Part shown: positions 12,801 through 22,449 of the stretch, one piece after another
How positions within the stretch are numbered: the stretch's first letter is position 1
How the letters are laid out: every line of letters begins with the position of its first letter
Assembly: GCF_032854445.1 (NCBI RefSeq)
Contig: NC_088298.1
Span: forward strand, 21,043,295 to 21,107,294
DNA from: Liolophura sinensis
Taxonomy: Eukaryota; Mollusca; Polyplacophora; Chitonida; Chitonidae
DNA length: 64,000 bases
Reading direction: 5' to 3'
Translations under genes and position numbers: made by a program
The notes under the pieces: model-generated
Database searches by the model: none
The model's input: only the letters and a program-made list of their open reading frames with translations
What the model was told of the DNA's origin: nothing

Positions 12801-13561
12801 GCTCCATGTTATAAGAACCCTTGGAAGATACCTCAAACGGATTTGATATGAACAAAATAATGTTAAAAATGCATAAATAATGACAAAAGTTTGGAGAACA
12901 GCTGTGAGTTTGGTGAGTCAAAACTGCCAGTGGCTCTATTTTACAGCTACTTTTTTGTTTTGAACAGCAACCCTTGGAAGACACTTCAAAATAGATAGGA
13001 TATGACCAAAATAATGCTGAAAATGCTGAGTAAAAAGTCCGTAAAAAAAAAGTCACAAAGTAGTTTTCAAAATGACCAAATATTTTAATATTTCTGATTA
13101 ATATTATCAACATGTACCTTCTCTGGACAAGTGAACACGAGAGTTTAATGATGAGGATATATAATGGTATGTGTTAAAACCTAGGTATGGAGAATCTATT
13201 CTGTGGTAGTATATTTATAACCAGGTTTTGGTGGATTCCTGCAAAGTTGATCAACAAGAATCCCTTTAGACTCTGCTAAAAAAATTGGCAAAAATAAAGG
13301 TCTTCTCTTCTCCCGTTGATGGCAAAACAATGTGCTGAAATACTGAGTCAAAATAAGCCTTAAGTTTTTCGTGTATTACATGTGTATTAAAGTAATTAAT
13401 TGTGGAATACAAGGATTACAAAGGTGTTAATAACACATTTTCAGTACTTACGTAAGGCGTTCTTTTTCCTTCTGCCTTAACTCGAAATCCTTCTGAATGA
13501 CCTGAAGAATCTGTTCACATTCTTCCTCCGAAAGGTGTTGAAGATTCAGTTTACGGCCCAT
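707..13561 (-). CDS. MYRIP: MyRIP-like Rab27 effector (Slac2/exophilin type), 5' part, four exons
   Basis: Join on the minus strand: 13561-13452, 12600-12379, 2272-2139, 844-707; the gene continues beyond position 1. The 201 codons visible give an N-terminal helix starting MGRKLNLQHLSEEE, then four CxxC pairs at about residues 64/67, 81/84, 89/92 and 104/107 (FYVE-like zinc finger), then CEWFY at 118-122 and RFKRFGSAKVV at 128-138. This order (helix SHD1, zinc finger, SHD2 with a WFY motif) is the Slp-homology Rab27-binding domain. The wording is closest to vertebrate MyRIP, as I remember it, rather than melanophilin or granuphilin. MyRIP family members tether Rab27 vesicles to myosin and actin. 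All introns are GT-AG and phases fit (2, 2, 1). The myosin- and actin-binding C-terminus is outside the window. Melanophilin-like or a common ancestor of both is the alternative name. Confidence 0.85.
845..2138 (-). other. Intron 3 of the MyRIP-like gene
   Basis: About 1.3 kb of AT-rich sequence with a 23-base A run near 1070-1092 and no repeat element or second gene that I recognise. Open frames here are short and interrupted by low-complexity sequence. Confidence 0.6.
2139..2272 (-). CDS. MYRIP: MyRIP-like coding exon 3 (SHD2)
   Basis: 134 bp between GTTTTCAG and GTAAGT. It encodes residues 111-155, including CEWFYRSVRQRF and KRFGSAKVV, the second Slp-homology helix that contacts Rab27. 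It ends in a basic Lys/Arg-rich run. Its phase (2 in, 1 out) joins exons 2 and 4 without a frame break. It lies 10.1 kb from exon 2. Confidence 0.85.
2325..2515. repeat. Two-copy tandem duplication in MyRIP-like intron 2
   Basis: Two diverged copies of a segment containing ACTTCACTGGCAGACN(A/T)GCAGGAC, TTGCCATRGATAC and GGAATGATG lie side by side, about 125 bp apart. Confidence 0.5.
3231..3470 (-). mobile_element. SINE family 1, near full length, minus orientation
   Basis: Reading the minus strand gives a decayed tRNA-like head, then the shared body (TTGAACTC, CCATCC..CAGGTTGCTGGAAGACC, GGGAGGAAACCGGGC) and an A/T-rich tail of TTTA repeats. It is more diverged than most copies. Confidence 0.7.
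4504..4650 (-). mobile_element. SINE family 1, 5'-truncated
   Basis: Tail and body match the family (TTGATTGGTGTTTCACGCC, GAGAATATTTCACTTATAC, GGTGGGAGGAAACCGG). The tRNA-like head is missing. Confidence 0.8.
4700..5610. other. No gene recognised
   Basis: AT-rich intronic sequence of the MyRIP-like gene with no clear repeat or exon. Confidence 0.5.
5617..6453. repeat. 64-bp minisatellite, about 11 copies, split by a SINE
   Basis: The unit contains GGGATGCAATACATTAATT, then TTTTAAGTTAAATTTTGAAT and TTTCTGCTGTTTTAATAC. Starts at 6159, 6223 and 6287 give an exact 64-bp period; other copies vary by small deletions. A SINE splits the array at 5966-6133. Confidence 0.85.
5966..6133 (+). mobile_element. 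SINE family 1, 5'-truncated, with 12-bp target duplication
   Basis: The body and tail are present (GGTCGTGGGTTTCCCC, CCACCATAATGCTG, AATATTCTTGAGTACGGCG). TCATTTTTCTGC lies directly on both sides (5954-5965 and 6134-6145) and belongs to the host minisatellite unit, so this is a clean target-primed insertion into the array. Confidence 0.9.
7342..7490 (-). mobile_element. SINE family 1, 5'-truncated
   Basis: TTTA-rich tail, then TTACTCAAGAATATTTCAC, GGTGGGAGGAAACCAGGC and CCGCAGGTTGCTGGAAGA. The head is absent. Confidence 0.8.
7738..8850. repeat. 30-bp minisatellite, more than 30 copies
   Basis: The unit is GGCCCCATAAACAGTGG followed by GAATTGTCACAAA, with many substitutions and small indels. 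It lies in intron 2 of the MyRIP-like gene. The period is a multiple of three, so fragments stay open on the minus strand as VYGAFVTIPT-type repeats; indels break every frame. Confidence 0.9.
8967..9163. repeat. 22-bp minisatellite, about 9 copies
   Basis: The unit GTAGGCCCCACTCCCTGTGAC repeats directly after the 30-bp array. The GGCCCCA word is shared with that array. Confidence 0.85.
9170..10690. other. No gene recognised
   Basis: Unique-looking AT-rich intron sequence of the MyRIP-like gene; no exon with family similarity is seen. Confidence 0.5.
10705..11020. repeat. Interspersed repeat with terminal direct words
   Basis: The phrase AATTCCATGACTTTCCAGGA near the left end recurs as AATTCCATGACTTTCAAGGC near the right end, with CATGACATTTCAAGGCC between. 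It looks like a dispersed repeat, class unknown. Confidence 0.35.
11245..11640 (-). mobile_element. SINE family 2a, near full length
   Basis: On the minus strand the element opens with a tRNA-like head: A-box-like TGGCCTAATGG, then B-box-like GGATCAAACC. The body has TGTCTTCGGCATGATAC on that strand. The tail is TTAAGTACCACATCAAATCC and a TTCATTAA-rich end. It shares body and tail with the copies at 33.5 and 54.7 kb. Confidence 0.75.
12379..12600 (-). CDS. MYRIP: MyRIP-like coding exon 2 (zinc finger)
   Basis: 222 bp, entered after TTTTCAG and left at GTAAGT. It encodes residues 37-111 with four CxxC pairs (CIRC, CVLC, CKNC, CHMC), the two-zinc FYVE-like core of the Rab27-binding domain. The segment between the second and third pairs is short, as in Slac2 proteins. 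The open frame runs on into the intron, so splice sites and homology set the borders. Confidence 0.88.
12641..13040. repeat. 131-bp tandem triplication in MyRIP-like intron 1
   Basis: Three copies start at about 12641, 12773 and 12904 with GAGTTTGGTGAATTC and CTGCCAGTGGCTCCAT, then ATGAYAAAAGTTTGGA. The long open frame across it on the minus strand is repeat plus intron. Confidence 0.8.
13452..13561 (-). CDS. MYRIP: MyRIP-like coding exon 1
   Basis: Start ATG is at 13561-13559; 36 codons plus 2 bases, then donor GTAAGT. It encodes the SHD1 helix, beginning MGRKLNLQHLSEEECEQIL and rich in Glu, Gln and Lys. The start is supported by the family's conserved MG(R/K)KL opening. Bases just 5' of the ATG contain an AG after TTATTTCGAC, so an upstream 5' UTR intron is possible. 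Confidence 0.85.
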
Positions 13562-13626
13562 CTTGTCTGTCGAAATAACTGTCGAAATTGTGTTGGGAAG
13601 TGGGTGAAAAGGTGACTGGATTGATG

Positions 13627-13641
13627 TGACCTCGTTGACCT
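13627..13641. promoter_or_regulatory. DR3-type AGGTCA pair upstream of the MyRIP-like ATG
   Basis: TGACCTCGTTGACCT: two AGGTCA half sites on the minus strand, spaced by 3 bp, 66 bp 5' of the start codon. DR3 is a known nuclear-receptor geometry. Function is inference; it could lie in a 5' UTR. Confidence 0.3.
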
Positions 13642-14159
13642 TGATTCAAATTGTTGTTGAACTGATAATGATGAACACTTATGAATATTTTGTGATTTGA
13701 TGTTTTTAATGCCTTACGTCTCTTTCCTAGAAGGAATTAACACGATGCTCAGTACAAGGTTTTCCTTTAAACAATTTCAAAAAAATTTGAAATTTCCAAA
13801 AAATATATATAGGTGGGATGGTTTATTATATATGTTGAAAGAAGTATAAAAAGATACAAAGCAATAACAATATATGTAGAATATTTAAAATACTACTAAA
13901 AAATAATAATAAAATAAAACGGTCTGAGAATATTTCAGAACTGTAGCAGATCTACATTATTGTGATAAGAGAGCTATCTAAAAGCACTTTTTCCTCTTGC
14001 CAAAAATGAAGTATATGTACCTTTACTTGGTGATGAAAAGTTCTTACATGAATGTGTGACGTATGAAAATGAATGACTGTATAGTGTATGGGAAGTTGCA
14101 GTAATGTCAACCTAACTGACAAATCTCAAGTTGATCAGGTGATCAAGGGCAAAGCAACG

Positions 14160-14235
14160 AGGTCAGTTTATCTATGTTAAAGTGCAGAGGTCAAGAGTTC
14201 AAGGTCAATGTGCTGAGGTCAATGCATTGAGGTCA
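14160..14235. promoter_or_regulatory. Cluster of five AGGTCA half sites, four at exact 14-bp spacing
   Basis: AGGTCA at 14160, 14188, 14202, 14216 and 14230. The last four are direct repeats with 8-bp spacers, and the one at 14202 is extended to TTCAAGGTCA, an ERR/SF-1-like monomer site. It lies about 600 bp upstream of the MyRIP-like ATG. It may be a small minisatellite, an enhancer, or both. Confidence 0.35.
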
Positions 14236-14382
14236 CACCCAGAATTCCTAGACGATGTCGTCCCTCGTGGAACATCACAACTTCTGAAAAGGAAGAAGAC
14301 AATGTACCATAATTAACAATTCACCTGTTCTAAATGTATTAATTATCCTGGCATGCCACATTACATTTGATTTTGTAATTTT

Positions 14383-14525
14383 TTTGATTTTCATTGGCAT
14401 TTTACGCTGTACTCAAGAATATTTCTCTAATATGATGGTGACCCGAATTATGGTCGGAGCAAACCGGACCCTGATCTGGGGATACCCACGACCATCCTCA
14501 GGTTGCTGCAAACCCTTCCCATGTG
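14383..14525 (-). mobile_element. SINE family 1, 5'-truncated
   Basis: TTACGCTGTACTCAAGAATA, GAATTATGGTCGGAGCAAAC and CCTCAGGTTGCTG mark a diverged body. A further tail-like stretch at 14585-14690 (TTTA repeats, CACTTATACGATATGGCAG) may be a second fragment. Confidence 0.7.
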
Positions 14526-14864
14526 CACCACATTTATAAATGAGTCTGTACCCTGTCCAACTTTTAAATGTATCCATACTGCTATATTTATTTATTTATT
14601 TATTTATTTGCTTGTTGTTTACGGACATAGAAGTCTTCACTTATACGATATGGCAGTTGGTTTTATTTGCGGATGCATCCAGAGGAAAGTGTCATGTGGC
14701 ACAATTACAATTTCTGTCATGAGATAGACTGGTCTCAATAAAATTCCGACGGTCACAAAGACATTGCTGACAGCCATGAAAGACCCATGAACAGATAGAG
14801 AGCAAATCTTAAAATTCCCTGTCCATGGCTAAATTATCCTGCATTTATAAAGGAGTAAATTTTC

Positions 14865-15400
14865 TCATTCCTAAATAAATAAATCAATCCTACATTTATA
14901 AATAAAACATTTATGAATTATTGCATATATATATAAATGATTGCGTAAATTATCCTACATTAATAAATGTAACCATACTCCCATATAATGTAATGAATCA
15001 ATTATCCCATATTTGTAAATGTATAGATTACTGTACATTTTTACTGTATGTGTAAATTCTTACATTTATAAATGTGTAAATTCACCAACATTCATAAATA
15101 TGTGAATTACCATACACTTATAGATGTGTGAATTATTCTACACTTATAAAATATAACTGTACTTCCATATGATGTAACAAATAAATTGCCCTACACTTGT
15201 GTGTAAATTATCCTACATTTATAAATTGCCCAACACTTGTGTGTACATTATCTTACACATATAAATGTGTAAATTGCCCTACATTTATAAATGTGCAAAT
15301 CATCCAACACTTATAAATGTGTAAATTATCCTACATTTATAAATGTGTACATTGCCCTAGACTTATAAATGTGTAAATTATCCGACATTTATAAACGTAT
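14865..15400. repeat. AT-rich degenerate tandem repeat
   Basis: Irregular copies of TTATAAATGTGTAAATTATC and CTACATTTATAAATG with a unit of roughly 28-32 bp. Confidence 0.75.
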
Positions 15401-15486
15401 ACTTACATAGCAGTTGTATTTATACTCGAGAAGAATTCTGTGCAATACATGTACATATTCAGGTGTTTATCCTAGATGTTATGAGC

Positions 15487-15684
15487 ACCTAAATGACCCA
15501 AAATTCGTCAACAAAGGTGCATTTTAAGAGGCACAAAATATTTATTGGTGATGAAACTTACAATTTTCCAGTAGAAGATCATCCCATGTTTAAACACCTT
15601 TATAAAGTCAGTAGAACTCTTAGAATCAGGAAATATGGCCAAGTTACATGTAATCATGTACGAAATTTATTGTCATGTAGGGTA
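15487..15684 (+). mobile_element. MITE family A copy
   Basis: Opens CACCTAAATGACCCAAAATT and closes TTTATTGTCATGTAGGGTA, so the ends are inverted. Internal landmarks are GAAACTTACAATTTTCCAGT and AACACCTTTATAAA. The 87-codon open frame over this copy is the repeat, not a gene. Confidence 0.65.
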
Positions 15685-15699
15685 CCTGAAATTATGACT

Positions 15700-16930
15700 C
15701 TGGCCATAAAATTATTCATTTTGGCAGATTCTCTTGAGTTCTGTTCGTGTCTTTAGAACAAAGATGTTTTTAGGGTTTGTTTGGAATTTCATTATAAAAA
15801 GTAATATTCACGTGTTGTAAAACTTATCTGCCGACAAATTCATCTTTGTGTGTGAATTTTTAGACTGAGCGCACAGTGTTTTTAAATCATTCACCAGCAT
15901 AGTTGGGTTTCTCTATAAAATAATTTGGCGGTGTTTTGTGGAATTTGGTTGCTGCTTTGTTGACACTCAATGTATAATTGTGATACAGGTACATGTAGCC
16001 TAGGTGTATGCGTACCAGTGTGGTGTCTAAATACACTGCTTTACTGTTTTACTTTGGACATGCATCAAATAGCAGCTACATGTAGATTTGACAGTTTGAA
16101 TGATTTCTGTGTTAAAGCAGTTCTGATACCTCTTTCTGTTGCTATATCTATATATTTATGTGAACCATTCATCTGTAACTGACTGTGCTATGATGACTGA
16201 ATATATGCATAAGTAAGTTCTCCTTACACGTGCATGTTCCAGGGGAGTAGAGAGTCAGGACAACATGCCCGTGTCTGACATTTGTTTATTGACAATTTGA
16301 CAATTTTTTCTGTTGTTTTCAACCGACATAACATTGAAGCCTTTAAGAACGATATGTTTGGCGTGATATGCATACAGCACCAGCAGTGTCATCCGCATTG
16401 AGCCTCATCATGGCCTGTAGCTAGACTGTACATCGCCTGTGGCTTGACTACAACACCAACGATCTGGAAATTATGCAGAAAGCTGAACTAATATGTGTTT
16501 TGTCTCATTCCATATTTTCTTGTTTTATAAACAAGTAAATTTTGCAGACCGTGTCGGGCAGCAATCGTAACAAACAGGCCAACAATAAAACCATTTGTCA
16601 TTGTTTGACCCCAAGTGACCTTGTCTAGAAATATCGCTCTATCATGACTTTTTCTTGCGAATGTTTTACCAGCTTATATTTATATTTTCTAAACAAATGC
16701 TGTGAAAAAATTTCTCAGGATTTTTTTTTTTTTTTTGCCAAAGGGAAAACAATGTTTTTTTTTTTAAATATTCACAGAAGCACACACTTGGACGATTGGA
16801 TTCAAGATTCTCATCTTAACAAGTGTGTTCTAAAAGATGGAGGGTAGCCTGTTGATGTTGAATGTTTTCTCCTCTTACCTTGCCTACTTTGTAGTGATTT
16901 GTATCTGAGGGCGTGTTGGACATATTACTT
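15700..16930. other. No gene recognised
   Basis: No exon or clear element is seen; it includes T-rich runs near 16720 and 16760. Confidence 0.5.
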
Positions 16931-16934
16931 TACG

Positions 16935-17058
16935 CTGATGATCGTGGGTTTCTGCCGTGGTCTGCTTGGTTTCCTCCCACCATAATGCTGGCCGCCGTCG
17001 TATGAGAGAAATATTCTTGAGTACGGCATAAAACACCAATCAAATAAATAAATAAATA
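16935..17058 (+). mobile_element. SINE family 1, 5'-truncated
   Basis: GGTTTCCTCCCACCATAATG, GCCGCCGTCGTATGAG, TATTCTTGAGTACGGC and an AATAAATAAATA tail. Confidence 0.85.
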
Positions 17059-17059
17059 C

Positions 17060-18000
17060 TTTACGCTGTTATCACTTTTAATAATTTCAAGTTGTGTTTA
17101 CGTCGGAGGATTCTTCATCGTTCGTTGGAGAGATCGACATATGGCTGTTAATTGATAAACTTTATCAGATAAACTGAAACATTAAAAAACTAAAATAGTT
17201 GGTATATTGCTCTGTGGTTGCTATAGGTTGGCATTTAGGTAAATTCAAGTGTGCATGTTTGATATGGACCGAAGAATTGAGTGCAAGAAGTGGAAGTTAC
17301 ATGATAATTTGTACAGACATGTTGCATAATTTATATACATGGACTACTATATTTGCTTTAGAAATTCACCTGAATAAAAAAACAACATCTCTAGGCAGAT
17401 AAAGTTATAAAATATTGATTTTGGTATTGAAACTTTTTTTTATGTTCCCTACAGGACAACATCCTACATGTCCTACTTGCAAAATAGTAACCTCTGTAAA
17501 GCTCATCTTTTAACATGAATAGAAATCTGGTCAAGGAAAAATGAGTAAAGTTATACTAATGGATGAAACAGTACAGTATGTATACATGTAAGTGTGACAG
17601 TATCATTGTGGGATGTAAGTATTGATCAGATGGTCGCGAAAGCCAAGGATGGGAGCTGGGGGGTAGTTCTGATCAACAAATTTTCATCCTTAGGGCCCTG
17701 GGCCCATGTCTAATTTGAGACAGCACCCCCACTTTGCAAATAGTTCTGGTGCCCGTGTATTTAAATGATAAGTAATATGGCAGCAGCTTAATGACTTATT
17801 TGATACATAATGTAAAGTGGCATTATTGATACATTTAAGAGGTGGTGTTGGTACATTTATTAATGTAGGATAATAGATACTTTACTTAATATGGGAGAAG
17901 TTAGAATAATTGTATTTGTAAATTGTAGTATAATTCACACATTTATAAGTCTAGGGCAGTAAGTATACGTTTATAAACTTAGGCATGTGATATACATATA
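17060..18000. other. No gene recognised
   Basis: AT-rich intergenic sequence without a convincing exon. Confidence 0.5.
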
Positions 18001-18001
18001 T

Positions 18002-18760
18002 GTATAAGCATTCCTATACACATGTAGACACAGTAGAATTGTAACATTTATAACTGTAGTTGAATAGAGCAGAGCAGCAATTATTAGCTACACGGTTACT
18101 CAGTGGTAGGGTACGGAAATATATGGTGTCAGTAATCCTGATACTGAGTGAGGCCCAGAATGTGATACACATGTACATACATGTGTAGACATTCTTATAC
18201 ATATATAGTTTATAGACACAGTAGAACTGTAACATTCATATGTGTAGTTGAATATGTCCCTGAGCATAGGGTGATAGGATACGGAAATATATGGTGTCAG
18301 TAATCCTGATACTGAGTGAGGCCCAGAATGTGATACACATGTACATACATGTACCACATACACATGTACATACATGTGTAGACATTCTTATACATATATA
18401 GTTTATAGACACAGTAGAACTGTAACATTCATATGTGTAGTTGAATATGTCACTGAGCATAAGTGATAGGATACGGAAATATACGGTGTCAGTAATCCTC
18501 TTATTGAGCGAGGCATAAGCCGAGCCCAATAGGAAGGTTACTCACACCATGTATTTCCATATCCTGTCACTGAGTACAAACCATGCAACAAATTGATCCT
18601 GCAAAGACCCATCAATTCAGTGCGGAAGATTGATTGTATAGGTGAATTGTTGTCCAATGAAAAGGGAGTATTTTGTCTGATGTGGCATAGATTTGCGTAT
18701 CCTATCACTGAGTCACCATGTAACGAATTTATCCTGCAAAGACCTGTCAATTAAGTGCCG
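18002..18760. repeat. Tandem and inverted repeat cluster, unit about 180 bp
   Basis: GATACGGAAATATATGGTGT and CAGTAATCC recur in direct orientation near 18110, 18278 and 18472. The inverse (CACACCATGTATTTCCATAT, CCTGTCACTGAG) appears near 18541-18576, with a partial one near 18697. The spacers also repeat (GTTTATAGACACAGTAGAAC). It looks like tandem copies of an element with inverted ends. Confidence 0.7.
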
Positions 18761-19214
18761 AAGACCGATGTATAGGTCAGTCGCTTCAGTGATGTGACCA
18801 TTGTACTCACAACCCAAGAAAAGGAGATAACCTACTTAGCAGACACATTTGGCCGCGTCTACTGGATTCAGGAATATATCTGTACCCCACGTGACCATTG
18901 TTGTCCATTTAAACGCGGGTTTTTTTGTCTGATGTGGGATAAATATATTTTTTACATGTATACATATATACAGATCACCTGGGAACCATTCCACTGAGCT
19001 AAGATGCCTGAGATACCTGCATGTAGATATTAGCATGTAAGCTGTCATGCATGTTACACGCATGTACATTTGCAATATGCCATATGGGTAACATGAGAAA
19101 ATCATTTATATCATGAATTCTGATGTGCATCTAAATTAATGAGCCTTTAGATACATGTATTTTCTGCCTGCACAATTATTCCTTTCCCACAAATAACTAA
19201 ATTAAATTCAATCA

Positions 19215-19382
19215 CGCTGAGAGTTCAAGTCCAGCTCATGCTGGCTTCCCCTTCCGCAGGTTGCTGACAGACCTTCCCACGTACGGCCGTGCGTTTCCTC
19301 TCACCATAAGGCTGGCCGCCATTGTATAAGTGAAATATTCTTGAGTATGGCGTAAAACACCAATCAAATAAATAAATAAATA
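19215..19382 (+). mobile_element. SINE family 1 with internal 35-bp inversion and 11-bp target duplication
   Basis: AAATTCAATCA flanks both ends (19204-19214; 19383-19393). The head is truncated. Bases 19254-19288 read CCGCAGGTTGCTGACAG onward to ACGGCC, the reverse complement of the order in every sense copy, and the rest of the body and tail are in normal orientation. Confidence 0.88.
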
Positions 19383-19509
19383 AAATTCAATCAACTTTTG
19401 CTGCTGAGAGTATTATGCTGGAACGTTAGATATACCTGTGTATACATAATTCTGTGACATTTTATATTCTCACTTATCTTGTTATGTGATATCCAATTAT
19501 ACAGCCTGG

Positions 19510-19769
19510 AGCCTCCGTGGCTCAGTTGGTTAGCGCGCTAGCGCAGCGTAATGACCCAGGAGCCCTTCACCAATGCGGTCGCTGTGAGTTCAAGTCCAGC
19601 TCATGCTGGCTTCCTCTTTGGCCGTAAGTGGGAAGGTTTGTCAGCAACCTGCGGATGGTCGTGGGTTTCCCCCGGGCTTTGCCCGGTTTCCACCCACCAT
19701 AATGCTGGCCGCTGTCGTATAAGTGAAATATTCTTGAGTATGGCGTAAAACATCAATCAAATAAATAAA
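19510..19769 (+). mobile_element. SINE family 1, full length, 15-bp target duplication (reference copy)
   Basis: About 260 bp between exact copies of AATTATACAGCCTGG (19495-19509; 19770-19784). The head is tRNA-like: A-box-like TGGCTCAGTTGG, then B-box-like GAGTTCAAGTCC. It is followed by a body (GGTCGTGGGTTTCCCCCGGG, CCACCATAATGCTGGCC), a conserved 3' part (ATATTCTTGAGTATGGCG) and an AAATAAATAAA tail. It is a pol III-type retroposon; mobilisation would need a LINE not seen in this window. Confidence 0.95.
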
Positions 19770-19784
19770 AATTATACAGCCTGG

Positions 19785-20895
19785 TTTCCTTTGCAAATGA
19801 GGGTCAAATCTTAACACAATCCAATAATCAGATGGTATCAGAAAATACAGCTAATTACAGTGTAAAATTGGAAGGTGGTGGATTTGAACTCATACTTGCA
19901 TATACCACACATCTTTATTGAATAGAAAGTGGATGAGGCAGCTGGGGAAGATCAACATGAAACCAGAGAAAAACATTCTCACAGTGAATTCATGTACGTA
20001 CGCATAACATAAAATTACTTACCGTTAAAATGGGCTCTTTGGAATAAATACACAAATTTCTTTTCTGCAGATCAATCGTACCATCAGACGTATAACATAT
20101 ATGCCCATGTCCCTACACTATGTGATTCAGGTAGATAAAATAATCACAGCCCTGACCACATCCTGCAGGTCAGTCAAGCATCCAGCTTCCTATACCAGAC
20201 ATGTACAGTCCTATATCTTCGTGTACATACCACTTCAAGCAAGCATCCTAACGCACAATGTGGTTAGATAACGATGCTTGCTGTATATCTACCATACATT
20301 TCTAAGCTGTCCATATACATCTAACAAGAACATAGTGACAGCAAACCTCTGGATTATAATATGCTACGCACAGACTAATTTCAGCGTACTAAATTACCAC
20401 CCTCCAAACCCCAACAGCTATGACATTAAGTCCAAGTTCAGGGGAAGGCAGCTAAATAATTGACAGTGGCCTGGAAAACGCCACAAGGCGACAGAATGCA
20501 AGCACGGTGTACGATGGAGACGCATAGCTCTGGCTAAATGCTGACATTTCTGTTTCACACACATTATCCCATGTTGTAATTCCCACTCCCAGATGTACAG
20601 TATGCCGGAGATTTCCAATAAATTTACCGACCATACAACCGAAATAAAGAAAGCAATGTGTGTGTGTGAGTGTGTGTTTTTCTTTACAGTTAGTAATTTT
20701 GCTATTCCTCATTTGCGCTGTGATGTATTAACTAACTGCTAGTGCCATACTCCCTCTGTGATCATTAAACTCCCGCACCCAGCTCTTGTCACTCCTCCAA
20801 GACAAATGAATTTGAAACCTACTTTTTATGTACATGGATAGCTCCCACACAAATTAACATTTCCCCTGAATGTCCAATAAGCCAACATACAATGT
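19785..20895. other. No gene recognised
   Basis: Intergenic sequence; a short GT run lies near 20658-20676. Confidence 0.5.
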
Positions 20896-20897
20896 GT

Positions 20898-21030
20898 ACA
20901 AATTTATTTATTTGATCGTTGCTCTCATGCCATATTCAAGACTTTTGCACTTTTTAATATCCTGTATATGATGAAGTTTTAAGGGTGGAGGAAACCGAAG
21001 TGCCTGGAAAAAACCACCAACCTTTGGAAA
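20898..21030 (-). repeat. Diverged repeat related to SINE tails
   Basis: TTTATTTATTTGATCGTTGC then GGTGGAGGAAACCGAAGTGC and ACCACCAACCTTTGG. Similar wording occurs at 22075-22195 and 57085-57215. It is either a separate dispersed family or an old SINE subfamily. Confidence 0.4.
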
Positions 21031-21396
21031 CTTATACATGTATATACATGACAGACTTACCCACGTGTGAAGTACAAATACATACTCAGATTATATAAAT
21101 AATGTTTCACACATACACATGCACATTTACATGTAAATATATGTTTATTGTTGACAACACTGTCAAAATATGCCACATTTAATATAAGCATTTAATAATA
21201 CCGATTCATCATGGGTATATTGATACCAAAACTTATCTACATGATTAAGCGTCAATTTATGCTTACCTTATCCTGAATAAGGTTATTTTGCTGATTAGAG
21301 GGGTACTGTTTGTACATGCTATATGTGGTGACCTTGCCTGACCCACTTGATTATGGATAAATGGTAATAAACAGGCATTCATTAAGTTGACCTTGC

Positions 21397-21480
21397 AACT
21401 GGGAGCAACTGGATGCTTGAGTGCAACTGGGAGCAACTGGATGCTTGAGTGCAACTGGGAGCAACTGGGATTTGCAAATG
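21397..21480. repeat. 28-bp tandem repeat, about 3 copies
   Basis: GCAACTGGGAGCAACTGG followed by ATGCTTGAGT repeats, with a decayed last copy. Confidence 0.8.
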
Positions 21481-22317
21481 GACGTAGCTGGGAGCATCTG
21501 ATTGGACGTTGTATGGACGTAAATGTAGTCAATCTACGAGGGCTGGCAATCTCTCACTCACTGCTGACTCAGCAGTTGCGGCATAAGCTCAGATATTGAG
21601 TAATCATTTTCTACTTTTCTGTCACTCAAGCATTCAGTAGTATCCAGTTCTGTTGATCAAAGTGGGTTTGTGCCCTGTTGGTGACAGTCGGCCATGATAG
21701 CAAGGTTTAGTCAAGCCTTTTCAGAAAAGCATTGCCCTTAGGTTGATTATGTCTAGCTGGACACAGTTGCTTACGATCACAAGTCAATTTTTTCTATTCC
21801 CCTACCCCTATTATTCTCTGAGGCAAATTCATGACAATTATTGTTCGATAGCGCTCTTTTTTGTCGTCTTTTTCTGTTTTCTTGAGACCACCTTCCACGA
21901 ATATGACATGACAGAGTTCAAGATGAAGTAATTTTGCCAAATGTTTGTGGTTTATTTCAGGCACTCAGTCTGCATGCTTTCCTTTACCAATAAAGCCTGA
22001 TTTCCATCAGGTGAAAAATCCATGAGTATACATGTAATAATAATATGTAACAATAAACACCAATCAATCAATCAATCATATTGATTATTGTTTAATACTA
22101 TGTATTTACTACATGAATTTTCACAAATATTCAACGCCGCGGCTCGTCAGTTTTAGGTTTGGAAGAAACCGCAGTAAATGGCTGAAAATATGCATGTTAG
22201 GTAATTTGAATGTAAATGTGTGCACATGAATGCATACAAAATCCATGTAATGTCTGCCTGATACAAGAAACGATCTCAGTATTAAAACACTTCAGGCAGA
22301 CCTTAATCATAGCACCT

Positions 22318-22446
22318 GTTTATTTGATTGGAGTCCTATGCCCTAATGGTGAAGGTTTCACTTGTACAACAGCATCCAACCTTATGGTGGGAGGAAACCG
22401 AACGCTAGCTAGCGCCCAGGAGACGCCCATGACCATCCACAGACCG
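22318..22446 (-). mobile_element. SINE family 1, diverged fragment
   Basis: TTATTTGATTGGAGTCC, CTTATGGTGGGAGGAAACCG and CATGACCATCCACAG retain the family order. Confidence 0.6.
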
Positions 22447-22449
22447 GGT

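Noticed and set aside
12655-13113. 152-codon minus-strand frame
   Set aside because: It covers the 131-bp intronic triplication between two verified exons.
15493-15756. 87-codon plus-strand frame
   Set aside because: It is a copy of MITE family A; the other five copies do not keep the frame.
19510-19590. tRNA gene
   Set aside because: A- and B-box words are present, but this is the head of a SINE with a target duplication; no intact cloverleaf or anticodon arm is supported.
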